A stretch of 6,197 bases of DNA from Candidatus Fermentibacteraceae bacterium (GTDB lineage: Bacteria; Fermentibacterota; Fermentibacteria; Fermentibacterales; JCC-6). The notes beneath the pieces were generated by a model, which was given only the letters and a program-made list of their open reading frames with translations, made no database searches and was not told the origin of the DNA. Below, piece by piece: positions 1-4,752 of the stretch; the first letter of the stretch is position 1, and each line of letters opens with the position of its first letter. Location of the stretch: NCBI GenBank assembly GCA_030596465.1, contig JAUVJW010000125.1, positions 1 through 6,197 of the forward strand, in the 5' to 3' direction. A program made the position numbers and the translations under genes.

Positions 1-495
1 AGAAACTCCCAGACTGTCAAAAAGCTCTACATTGTAGTAGATGAGCGGCACACTCTTGTTGAACGGAAAAGAGTACACTCTTCCGTCAAAGGTGTTGTTC
101 GCCTGAAATACGGGGAAGAAGTCGTTCCACATTTCTTCAGTGTATGCGGAGTCAGCGTCCATAAGAGAGTCAAGAGGAACCAGCGCCCCCCCTCGAATCA
201 GCTGAGCGGTCCAGGTCTCGTAGGCCTGGGCCATCGCGGGAGGCGAGTCAGCCATAACTCCTGCCATGATCTTCTGACTGAGAGCACTGTAGTTGCCCAT
301 ACACACAGGCACAATTTCTATATCATCGTGCAGCGAATTGAACTCGGCTATCAGGGAATCTTCAAGTACATCGCCCAGAGGACCACCCATGGCATGCCAG
401 AACACAACCTGTACCGTACCGGATTCAGAACCAGTTTCCCTGCCGCATGCCGCAGCCAGGAGAAGAGCCAGCAGAACCGCAAACGAATACCTCAG
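1..495 (-). CDS. ABC transporter substrate-binding lipoprotein (family 1, UgpB-like), N-terminal part
   Basis: Partial: 165 codons are visible and the frame runs off the left edge. The protein opens with a lipoprotein signal (R2, hydrophobic residues 5-13, lipobox LAAAC with Cys17). It continues with features of family-1 extracellular solute-binding proteins: VVFWHAMGG at about residues 28-36, an EFN helix, IEIVPV followed by MGNYSALSQKIMAG, then PPAMAQAYETW and GGALVPLDSL. The order resembles UgpB/MalE-type sugar or glycerol-3-phosphate binding proteins (FWH, GNY, P-A..Q.YE). By family it would capture a solute outside the cytoplasm and deliver it to an ABC permease; the permease is not in the window and the substrate cannot be read. 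No ATG, GTG or TTG lies in frame upstream of the signal peptide. The only start that keeps the signal is CTG at 495, nine bases after GGAGG (505-509). Family call is firm, start codon moderately so. Confidence 0.85.
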   Translation of the reverse strand, partial: MRYSFAVLLALLLAAACGRETGSESGTVQVVFWHAMGGPLGDVLEDSLIAEFNSLHDDIEIVPVCMGNYSALSQKIMAGVMADSPPAMAQAYETWTAQLIRGGALVPLDSLMDADSAYTEEMWNDFFPVFQANNTFDGRVYSFPFNKSVPLIYYNVELFDSLGVS

Positions 496-540
496 AACAG
501 ACCCCCTCCGATGAGTACAAAAACTGAGAAACTTTAACGC

Positions 541-548
541 ATAATATA
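541..548 (-). promoter_or_regulatory. candidate -10 region for the substrate-binding protein gene
   Basis: On the minus strand this AT-rich stretch reads TATATTAT and offers two overlapping -10-like hexamers (TATATT, TATTAT) about 46-53 bases before the CTG start. No convincing -35 box is seen 16-18 bp further upstream. Position and composition are the only support. Confidence 0.25.
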
Positions 549-610
549 AGACCAACCCCGTGCCGAATGGAGAACAGCCGAAAAACCCGGCTTGCACAAC
601 CCTTATCAAC

Positions 611-678
611 ACATTTGCATCAGTGTTGTAAACGGCTATAATCGCTTCGAGGCTGTTGTTAACAGTTAAAGATTGTTC
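611..678 (+). repeat. promoter-leader cassette, copy a (matches 1956-2023)
   Basis: This stretch aligns without gaps to 1956-2023 (offset 1345). Shared blocks are ATTTGCATCA, GGCTATAATCG, TTGTTA and the 16-mer CAGTTAAAGATTGTTC (663-678 and 2008-2023). The 16-mer lies 26 bases after the first base of TATAAT in both copies. A looser version occurs before copy 2 at about 1247-1312. It shows that the regulatory region was duplicated with the gene and its transcribed leader kept. Confidence 0.8.
613..642 (+). promoter_or_regulatory. promoter of lipoprotein copy 1
   Basis: ATTTGCATCA at 613-622 contains a -35-like TTGCAT (615-620). A perfect TATAAT (637-642) follows after a 16-bp spacer. The same 10-mer, hexamer and spacing recur upstream of copies 2 and 3, a good sign that they are functional. 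A transcript would start near 649 and have a leader of about 65 nt before the ATG at 714. The arrangement fits a sigma70-type promoter; the extra ATTTGCATCA conservation could also include an activator site. Confidence 0.7.
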
Positions 679-713
679 TGAAGCCGGTAATACCAATCAG
701 GAAGGATTTGCAG

Positions 714-1190
714 ATGAAAAAGATTTCCCTTGCCCTCACAGCTGTTTTTGTTCTTGCCATGGCTTGCGGAGGCGGCGGAACACCCGACCAGGTTGTAAAA
801 AAGTTCTTTAATGCACTCGAGAACGCCGATGGCAACGCTCTTGTGGCCTGCTTGTCGGAAGAAGCTCTTGAAGACATGAATGAGGGTCTTGAGGAACTGA
901 AGGAATCGCCTGAGGAAAGTGTCGCTTTCTTCGCCATGATGGACGTCGAAATTACAACGGATGAAATTGAGAACATGACGGCGGGAGACTTTATATCCGC
1001 AATTCTCGGAAGTGAGGTATTCTCGGATGAAAGGACTGATTTCAGCGATATTGAGATCGGCGAAGCCATCATCGATGAAGAAGAAGGAGACGCAAAAGTA
1101 CTTGTAACCATTGATGGTGATACCGAAGAGTTTGAGCTTGTCCTGGAAGACGGCAACTGGAAAATAGACGATGGAATGGATTTCATGTAA
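714..1190 (+). CDS. small acidic lipoprotein, DUF4878/NTF2-like family, array copy 1
   Basis: 158 aa. The start is ATG 714, placed by AGGAAGGA (699-706) seven bases upstream; an in-frame TTG at 708 is less likely. Residues 1-17 form a signal peptide (KK, then a hydrophobic run) ending in LAMAC, so Cys18 is the likely lipidated residue. The mature protein begins GGGGTPDQVV, then a helix KKFFNALENADGNALVACL with a second Cys at 46, a PEESVAFFAMM segment, the NMTAGDF block, and a C-terminal beta-rich part ending ELVLEDGNWKI and a short tail ending FM. An N-terminal -P-x-x-VV-FF-A-ENxDGxA- helix and a terminal W-K-I strand are typical of NTF2-fold lipoproteins such as DUF4878. Role unknown; it probably sits on a membrane facing the periplasm or outside. 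It has its own promoter; no clear terminator follows. Paralogous to the next three genes. Confidence 0.88.
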   Translation: MKKISLALTAVFVLAMACGGGGTPDQVVKKFFNALENADGNALVACLSEEALEDMNEGLEELKESPEESVAFFAMMDVEITTDEIENMTAGDFISAILGSEVFSDERTDFSDIEIGEAIIDEEEGDAKVLVTIDGDTEEFELVLEDGNWKIDDGMDFM

Positions 1191-1248
1191 TTTGTTTCCA
1201 GTCAGTGTGCTTGTAACGGGGATCCTTTTTTCTGCCTGCACATGATGT

Positions 1249-1278
1249 ATTTGCATCACCCTGATGAAACACTATAAT
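1249..1278 (+). promoter_or_regulatory. promoter of lipoprotein copy 2
   Basis: ATTTGCATCA (1249-1258) supplies the -35-like TTGCAT (1251-1256). A perfect TATAAT lies at 1273-1278 after a 16-bp spacer, matching copies 1 and 3. Downstream, TTGTTAC and GATTACTCAGA are a diverged form of the leader seen in copies 1 and 3, with small insertions and deletions. Confidence 0.7.
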
Positions 1279-1359
1279 TCTTGTTACTGTAAAATGATTA
1301 CTCAGATCAGGTGGTGAATATCACTGATGCCGGGTAACGCGATGGAGAGGGATCAACAC

Positions 1360-1830
1360 ATGAAAAAGTATGCTATTGCTTTAGCAGCAATCTTTGTTCT
1401 CGCTGTGGCCTGCGGGTCTGCTGGAACACCGGAACAGGTAGTTCAGAAGTTTCTTGACGCATGGAACAACGGAGACGGCGATGGCGTTGTCAGCTGCATG
1501 TCGTCCGAAAGCCTTATTGAGTTAGACGGATTTATCGAAATACTGAGAGTTGCTCCGGATGAGTCTGTAGCTCAGCTTGCCATGATGGGCCTTGAATTTA
1601 CTCCTGAAGAGGTTGCTGACTTAACAGCTGGGCAATTCTTTACTGCAATGCTCACCAGCGAAGCTGGCTCCGCCGAGATGCCGGACCTTTCAAATGTGGT
1701 TATCGGTGAAACAACCATCTCTGAAGATGGCCAGTCTGCTATTGTTAATATTACCGCTGATGGCGAAGAAGAAGAACTTGAGCTTCTCCTCGAAGACGGC
1801 AGCTGGAAGATAAGCAAGACCCCGGAATAG
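1360..1830 (+). CDS. small acidic lipoprotein, DUF4878/NTF2-like family, array copy 2
   Basis: 156 aa. I place the start at ATG 1360, nine bases after GGAGAGG (1344-1350). An upstream in-frame ATG at 1327 would add 11 polar residues in front of the signal peptide and is unlikely. The protein begins MKKYAIALAAIFVLAVAC, with Cys18 as the probable lipidation site. It then shows GTPEQVVQKFLDAWNNGDGDGVVSC (second Cys at 46), PDESVAQLAMMGLEFTPEEVADLTAGQF, MPDLSNVVIGE and ELLLEDGSWKI. It ends SKTPE and lacks the ...FM tail of copies 1 and 3. Family logic and location are as for copy 1; function is unknown. It has its own promoter and is followed by a strong intrinsic terminator, so it is probably transcribed alone. 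Confidence 0.88.
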   Translation: MKKYAIALAAIFVLAVACGSAGTPEQVVQKFLDAWNNGDGDGVVSCMSSESLIELDGFIEILRVAPDESVAQLAMMGLEFTPEEVADLTAGQFFTAMLTSEAGSAEMPDLSNVVIGETTISEDGQSAIVNITADGEEEELELLLEDGSWKISKTPE

Positions 1831-1854
1831 CAAATTACCGTTGTTTATCATATT

Positions 1855-1879
1855 GGGCGCTTGAAAGAGCGCCCTTTTT
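1855..1879 (+). terminator. intrinsic terminator after copy 2
   Basis: A 7-bp perfect stem GGGCGCT (1855-1861) and AGCGCCC (1868-1874), with loop TGAAAG, is followed directly by TTTTT (1875-1879). It lies 24 bases after the stop codon and is nearly the same as the terminator after copy 3. Confidence 0.92.
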
Positions 1880-1955
1880 CTATGCATTCAAAAAAGCAGA
1901 ACAAAGCTATTTTTCCAAGAGCCAATAGAATGGCATAACACTCATGCAGAAGGGA

Positions 1956-2023
1956 ATATTTGCATCAACCTCACAAATGGCTATAATCGGCCAATGGTTT
2001 TTGTTACCAGTTAAAGATTGTTC
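1956..2023 (+). repeat. promoter-leader cassette, copy b (matches 611-678)
   Basis: Second member of the collinear upstream repeat. It contains ATTTGCATCA, GGCTATAATCG and CAGTTAAAGATTGTTC at the same mutual distances as the cassette before copy 1. Conservation reaches well past the -10 box into the transcribed leader. Confidence 0.8.
1958..1987 (+). promoter_or_regulatory. promoter of lipoprotein copy 3
   Basis: ATTTGCATCA (1958-1967) with TTGCAT at 1960-1965, a 16-bp spacer and a perfect TATAAT at 1982-1987, identical in layout to the promoters of copies 1 and 2. Expected transcript start is near 1994, giving a leader of about 88 nt. Confidence 0.7.
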
Positions 2024-2027
2024 AGAG

Positions 2028-2047
2028 CGGGTAATGTCTTTTACCCG
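2028..2047 (+). promoter_or_regulatory. hairpin in the leader of copy 3
   Basis: CGGGTAA (2028-2034) and TTACCCG (2041-2047) form a perfect 7-bp stem with a 6-base loop, 20 bases before the ribosome binding site AGGAGG (2067-2072). Copy 1 has only CCGGTAATACC here and lacks the second arm, so the hairpin is special to copy 3. It could influence translation or transcript stability; no function can be assigned. Confidence 0.4.
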
Positions 2048-2081
2048 GCACTGGGCAGTATCAATCAGGAGGGGTCTTAAG

Positions 2082-2555
2082 ATGAAGAAGTTTGCTCTTG
2101 CTCTTGCAGCAGTGTTTGTTCTTGCAATCGCCTGCGGCGGCGGCGGAACACCGGATCAGGTTGTACAGAATCTTTTTGACGCAGTAGAGAATGGTGATGG
2201 AGACGCAGTTGTCAGCTGCCTTTCAGCCGAAACACTTACTGGTCTCGAAGAAGGTATTGAAGAATTGAAAGCTGACCCGGAGGGAACTGCCGCTATGGCC
2301 GTTATGATGGGCATTGAAATCACACCTGAAGAGGTCGCGGATCTCACAGCAGGCAAAGCGATTACAATTGTTCTCAGCAGTGAAATGGTCACATCGGAAA
2401 TGCCCGACTTCGCAGCTGTTGAAATCGGCGAAGCGGTTATCGACGGTGAAACTGCAACGGTTCCTGTTACCATGGATGGCGATACAGACGATATCGAGCT
2501 TGTTCTTGAAGGCGGCAGCTGGAAAATCGGCGGCGAAGACATGGGCTTCATGTAA
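2082..2555 (+). CDS. small acidic lipoprotein, DUF4878/NTF2-like family, array copy 3
   Basis: 157 aa. The start is ATG 2082, nine bases after AGGAGG (2067-2072). A longer frame from ATG 1944 would cover the promoter and has no signal peptide at its N-terminus, so it is rejected. MKKFALALAAVFVLAIAC gives Cys18 as the lipidation site. The mature part has GGGGTPDQVVQNLFDAVENGDGDAVVSC (second Cys at 46), MMGIEITPEEVADLTAGKA, MPDFAAVEIGEAVIDGETATVPVTMDGD and ELVLEGGSWKI, and ends GFM. It appears closest to copies 1 and 2 in signal peptide and N-terminal helix. Own promoter and own terminator make it a complete monocistronic unit. Function unknown; surface or periplasmic anchoring is inferred from the lipobox. 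Confidence 0.88.
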   Translation: MKKFALALAAVFVLAIACGGGGTPDQVVQNLFDAVENGDGDAVVSCLSAETLTGLEEGIEELKADPEGTAAMAVMMGIEITPEEVADLTAGKAITIVLSSEMVTSEMPDFAAVEIGEAVIDGETATVPVTMDGDTDDIELVLEGGSWKIGGEDMGFM

Positions 2556-2570
2556 CAGGTTACTTGTTTC

Positions 2571-2599
2571 GGGCGCTCTTCGGAGCGCCCTTTTTCTTT
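2571..2599 (+). terminator. intrinsic terminator after copy 3
   Basis: GGGCGCTC (2571-2578), loop TTCG, GAGCGCCC (2583-2590), then TTTTTCTTT. An 8-bp GC-rich stem closed by a stable UUCG-type tetraloop with a U tract is a textbook Rho-independent terminator. It starts 16 bases after the stop codon. Confidence 0.95.
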
Positions 2600-2713
2600 G
2601 TGCGCTGCTGTCCCGCCTTTCCATTTTATCAGGTCGCCAGTATATACATTCAAGTGGATTCACAAAACTGACAGTTCCAGACGGATGTACTTTACTACGG
2701 AAGAGGTTTACAG

Positions 2714-3184
2714 ATGAAGTTATTTTCTACCGTTCTTGCGGCACTTTGCTTTTTTCCCATCGCCTGCGGTGGTGAAACTCCGGAACAGGTTGTAAAAACA
2801 TTTTTTGAGGCCTATGAAAACGCGGATGGTTCCGCTCTTATCAACTGCATGTCCAGCGAAGAACTGTCAGATATCAACGATTACATTGATCAGTTGAAGG
2901 AAACACCGGAAGAAAGTGCTGATTACCTGTCTATGATGGGCATAGAGATCACGGCTGAAAGCATGGAGAACATGACTGCGGGCGACTTTGTCACTGCCCT
3001 GTTCAACAGTCCTGTTTACTCGGATCAACTGCCGGACTTCAGCAGCGCTGAGTTCGGTGAAGCAAGAATCTATGGAGATAGAGCACTGGTTCCCGTTACA
3101 ATAGAAGACAGTATGGAGGAAATAGAGCTTGTCCTTGAAGACGGCGACTGGAAAATAGTCGGCAATGGTATGGGGATGCTGTAA
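2714..3184 (+). CDS. small acidic lipoprotein, DUF4878/NTF2-like family, array copy 4 (diverged)
   Basis: 156 aa. ATG 2714 follows GGAAGAGG (2699-2706) by seven bases. The signal peptide MKLFSTVLAALCFFPIAC is unlike the other three copies and has Pro at -3 of the putative lipobox, so lipidation at Cys18 is less certain. The mature part keeps the family pattern: GGETPEQVVKTFFEAYENADGSALINC (second Cys at 45), PEESADYLSMMGIEITAESMENMTAGDF, LPDFSSAEFGEARIYGDRALVPV and ELVLEDGDWKI. The ENADG, PEESxxxxxMM and ENMTAGDF blocks make the mature part most like copy 1. The ATTTGCATCA/TATAAT cassette is absent upstream. The preceding terminator should isolate it, so it needs another promoter; CTGACA (2668-2673) with TTTACT (2691-2696) is a weak candidate. 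Confidence 0.87.
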   Translation: MKLFSTVLAALCFFPIACGGETPEQVVKTFFEAYENADGSALINCMSSEELSDINDYIDQLKETPEESADYLSMMGIEITAESMENMTAGDFVTALFNSPVYSDQLPDFSSAEFGEARIYGDRALVPVTIEDSMEEIELVLEDGDWKIVGNGMGML

Positions 3185-3293
3185 AATGTTTACCAAAAAA
3201 AGGAAACTCACAATAAAGAAATTTATCTTGGAGCGTGTCCGACAATGGGTGCTGTGCCGTTACGCCACAGGCTACCTCCCATCAGCACTCATT

Positions 3294-3416
3294 GCAGAAT
3301 TCTGTGTCGACGGCAGTTTTGAAACAGCAATCGTCCCCGTGACAACCAACGGTTATACAGAAAATTCCGAGCTTGTTCTTGAGGATGACAACTGGAAACT
3401 CAACAGCTTCATGTAA
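3294..3416 (+). pseudogene. C-terminal remnant of a fifth lipoprotein copy
   Basis: In frame, this encodes AEF..VDG, ETAIVPVT and ELVLEDDNWKL, ending SFM and stop. It matches the last third of copies 1-4 (compare AEFGEARIYG, ALVPVT, ELVLEDGDWKI in copy 4 and the FM tail of copies 1 and 3). The signal peptide, lipobox and N-terminal helices are missing. An open frame continues upstream to ATG 3186, directly after the copy-4 stop, or to 3165 inside copy 4, but its residues (KKRKLTIKKFILERVRQWVL...) do not resemble the family. A weakly made product by re-initiation after copy 4 cannot be excluded. A decayed tandem copy is the simplest reading. Confidence 0.72.
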
Positions 3417-3430
3417 CTGATTGGGCAGAT

Positions 3431-3452
3431 CAGGCGCCTAAATGGACGCCTG
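3431..3452. terminator. weak, possibly bidirectional hairpin between convergent genes
   Basis: CAGGCG (3431-3436) and CGCCTG (3447-3452) form a 6-bp stem between the remnant copy 5 stop (3416) and the stop of the convergent zinc-ribbon gene (3457). There is no solid T tract on either strand. It sits 14 bases after the remnant's stop, much like the hairpin after copy 3, so it may be a decayed copy of that terminator. Confidence 0.4.
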
Positions 3453-3456
3453 TTCA

Positions 3457-3705
3457 TCAGTCTTTTGATGACGGACAGGTGGGGCAGGTAGTGGAACAGG
3501 CAGGGCATTCAGTAGCCGGTGAAGCTTTCTTGTAGTCGGTCTGATAGAATCCACTACCTTTAAAAATAATCCCTGCGCCTGAACCGATCAGTCTTCTGAC
3601 TTTACCGCCGCATTCAGGGCACCTGGTATCCGGTTCCGCTGTCATGTTCTGGAATTTCTCGTACCCCTCTCCGCACATCTCACAGATATAGTCATATGTA
3701 GGCAT
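3457..3705 (-). CDS. FmdB-family zinc-ribbon protein with extra C-terminal cysteine cluster
   Basis: 82 aa from ATG 3705, which reads MPTYDY, the usual start of this family. An ATG six bases upstream (3711) abuts the GAGG sequence with no room, while GAGG is six bases before 3705. CxxC pairs at residues 8/11 (CEMC) and 29/32 (CPECGG) form the FmdB-type zinc ribbon, followed by the characteristic GSGFYQTDYK at about 50-59. The tail adds CPACSTTCPTCP (Cys 67, 70, 74, 77), a second possible metal-binding knuckle. FmdB-family proteins are named for a putative regulator of formamidase; the function of most members is unknown. It is last in the minus-strand cluster, 66 bases after the membrane protein gene, with its own candidate -10 box. 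Confidence 0.88.
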   Translation of the reverse strand: MPTYDYICEMCGEGYEKFQNMTAEPDTRCPECGGKVRRLIGSGAGIIFKGSGFYQTDYKKASPATECPACSTTCPTCPSSKD

Positions 3706-3738
3706 TCTCATCCTCTTTCTATCTTCAGAATTGCAGGG

Positions 3739-3744
3739 ATTATA
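3739..3744 (-). promoter_or_regulatory. candidate -10 box of the zinc-ribbon gene
   Basis: On the minus strand this reads TATAAT, 33 bases upstream of the chosen ATG and inside the 66-bp gap after the upstream gene. The region 16-18 bp further upstream (around ACTTCA) is a poor -35 match. The same perfect TATAAT is used by three plus-strand promoters in the window, which lends some weight. Confidence 0.4.
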
Positions 3745-3771
3745 CTACACGGCGCAACCCATGAAGTTCCT

Positions 3772-4752
3772 TTAATTGTCATCGAATTTGATGTTTCCTT
3801 TTGAAACCATGATACCTGCTATAATAACAGGAATGAACTGCGTAGCGTGAAATACAATAGCAAGAGCCTTGGCTTGCGATTCCGATACACCCGTAATGGC
3901 AGGAAAGAGAACCCCCAGTGCATAATGAACTGTTCCAGCACCTGCCGGGGTTGGAATAAGCATGCCGAAACCGGCGAGAACAAGAATCAGCGGCGGGTAA
4001 TACCAGCTCCACGACATCTCCAGGGCATAAAATACAGGAATAACAGAAGCGCAGAGAGACAACCATACGCCGACAGTTAAAGCCGATACTCTGAACATTT
4101 CACCCGGGTCCTTTAAAATATCAAGTCCTTTTGCAAAATCCATAAGCATTTTTTCTATCTTCGACGAAAGTTTATTAAAATGAAATTTGCGAAGAGGGTA
4201 CACCAGAACTCTGGCGGTACCTTGATGCCATTTCCGAAGTGCAATAAGAATAAACAGGATTGCGATATAGCCGCATCCTGCTGCAATAAGCCCACCTCTG
4301 ATGGATGTTGGCAGTGATTCCCACATTGCAGTCATTACTACCAGGGTTAAACCGGTAAGGGCAAGTCCGTCAAACAACCTTGCGATCACAACTGTCGCAA
4401 ATGATGAAACAAAAGGTATGTCAGTTCTGCGAGAGAGAAGAGCCGACCGGGCAAACTCACCTAACCTGCCGGGCAAAACACTGTTAAGCATAAACCCTGT
4501 TAAAAGAGGAGGTGTTGCTATAGCCTTGCTGACCTTTTTCATGGGAGCAAGAAGCGTTACCCATCTGTAAACTCTGAATACATAGCTGGAAGCAAGAGCG
4601 GGAAGTACCAGTAAAACAAAACCCCACTGAGCGTTACTGAAAGCACTTTCAAGTTCCAGCCAGTCTGTCTTCCGGAAAGTGAGCCACATGGTTAACAAAG
4701 CAATCGCTATTCCCGCCGCTAATTTTACAGCATTCTTATTCTTTTTCAGCAA
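3772..4752 (-). CDS. UPF0104 / LPG_synthase_TM family flippase-like integral membrane protein
   Basis: 326 aa from TTG 4752. GGAGG sits six bases before it; the frame continues upstream to an ATG at 4869, but that part lies fully inside the isomerase gene and is not membrane-like. Hydrophobic segments lie at about residues 9-25, 43-60, 80-95, 115-145, 152-172, 220-245, 250-270 and 295-318, so about seven or eight membrane spans. Family-type blocks include NSVLPGRLGEFARSALLSRR (about 90-109), ARLFDG (124-129) and PTPAGAGTVHYA (267-278). The cytoplasmic aminoacyl-transferase domain of true lysyl-PG synthase (MprF) is absent, so it is not MprF. Such stand-alone proteins often sit in glycan and lipid-sugar clusters and are thought to act on lipid-linked substrates; exact substrate unknown. 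The 17-nt overlap with the isomerase gene suggests translational coupling. Confidence 0.85.
   Translation of the reverse strand: MLKKNKNAVKLAAGIAIALLTMWLTFRKTDWLELESAFSNAQWGFVLLVLPALASSYVFRVYRWVTLLAPMKKVSKAIATPPLLTGFMLNSVLPGRLGEFARSALLSRRTDIPFVSSFATVVIARLFDGLALTGLTLVVMTAMWESLPTSIRGGLIAAGCGYIAILFILIALRKWHQGTARVLVYPLRKFHFNKLSSKIEKMLMDFAKGLDILKDPGEMFRVSALTVGVWLSLCASVIPVFYALEMSWSWYYPPLILVLAGFGMLIPTPAGAGTVHYALGVLFPAITGVSESQAKALAIVFHATQFIPVIIAGIMVSKGNIKFDDN

Larger units (their letters stand above)
611..3416 (+). repeat. tandem array of four lipoprotein genes plus one remnant
   Basis: Four head-to-tail paralogous genes of nearly equal length (471-477 bp), each with a cleavable lipoprotein-type signal and the same block order, plus a terminal fragment. 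Duplicated non-coding parts (promoter cassettes at 611, about 1247 and 1956; terminators at 1855 and 2571) show that whole transcription units were copied. Differences in signal peptide, tail and regulatory parts show that the copies are not recent identical duplicates. Confidence 0.85.

Noticed and set aside
293..537. Plus-strand small open frames over the substrate-binding protein
   Set aside because: They lie opposite a protein with clear family motifs and show no domain or ribosome binding site.
816..860. EF-hand or dockerin-like calcium loops in the ENADGN / NNGDGDG / ENGDGDA segments
   Set aside because: Position 12 of the loop lacks the required acidic residue and the copies are not consistent in D/N spacing. 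The segment fits the helix turn of NTF2-like proteins (xNGDxxA) better.
1206..1242. Terminator after lipoprotein copy 1
   Set aside because: GGGGATCC followed by T6 has no usable stem, and the TGTGC/GCACA pair encloses a 27-base loop.
659..1259. Antisense open frames opposite the lipoprotein genes
   Set aside because: Serine/proline-rich or irregular translations without start signals; they mirror the coding strand of well-supported lipoproteins.
1327..1359. Upstream ATG start for lipoprotein copy 2
   Set aside because: It would place polar residues before a complete signal peptide and has no good ribosome binding site, whereas ATG 1360 does.
1944..2081. N-terminal extension of copy 3 from ATG 1944
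   Set aside because: It would cover the shared promoter and leader. ATG 2082 has AGGAGG and begins a standard signal peptide like the other copies.
3241..3300. Integron attC site or CRISPR repeat at the inverted repeats near 3252-3287
   Set aside because: No RYYYAAC-type ends, no integrase and no repeated spacing; only one imperfect hairpin.
3772..4752. Full lysyl-phosphatidylglycerol synthase (MprF)
   Set aside because: Only the membrane domain is present; the C-terminal aminoacyl-transferase domain is missing.
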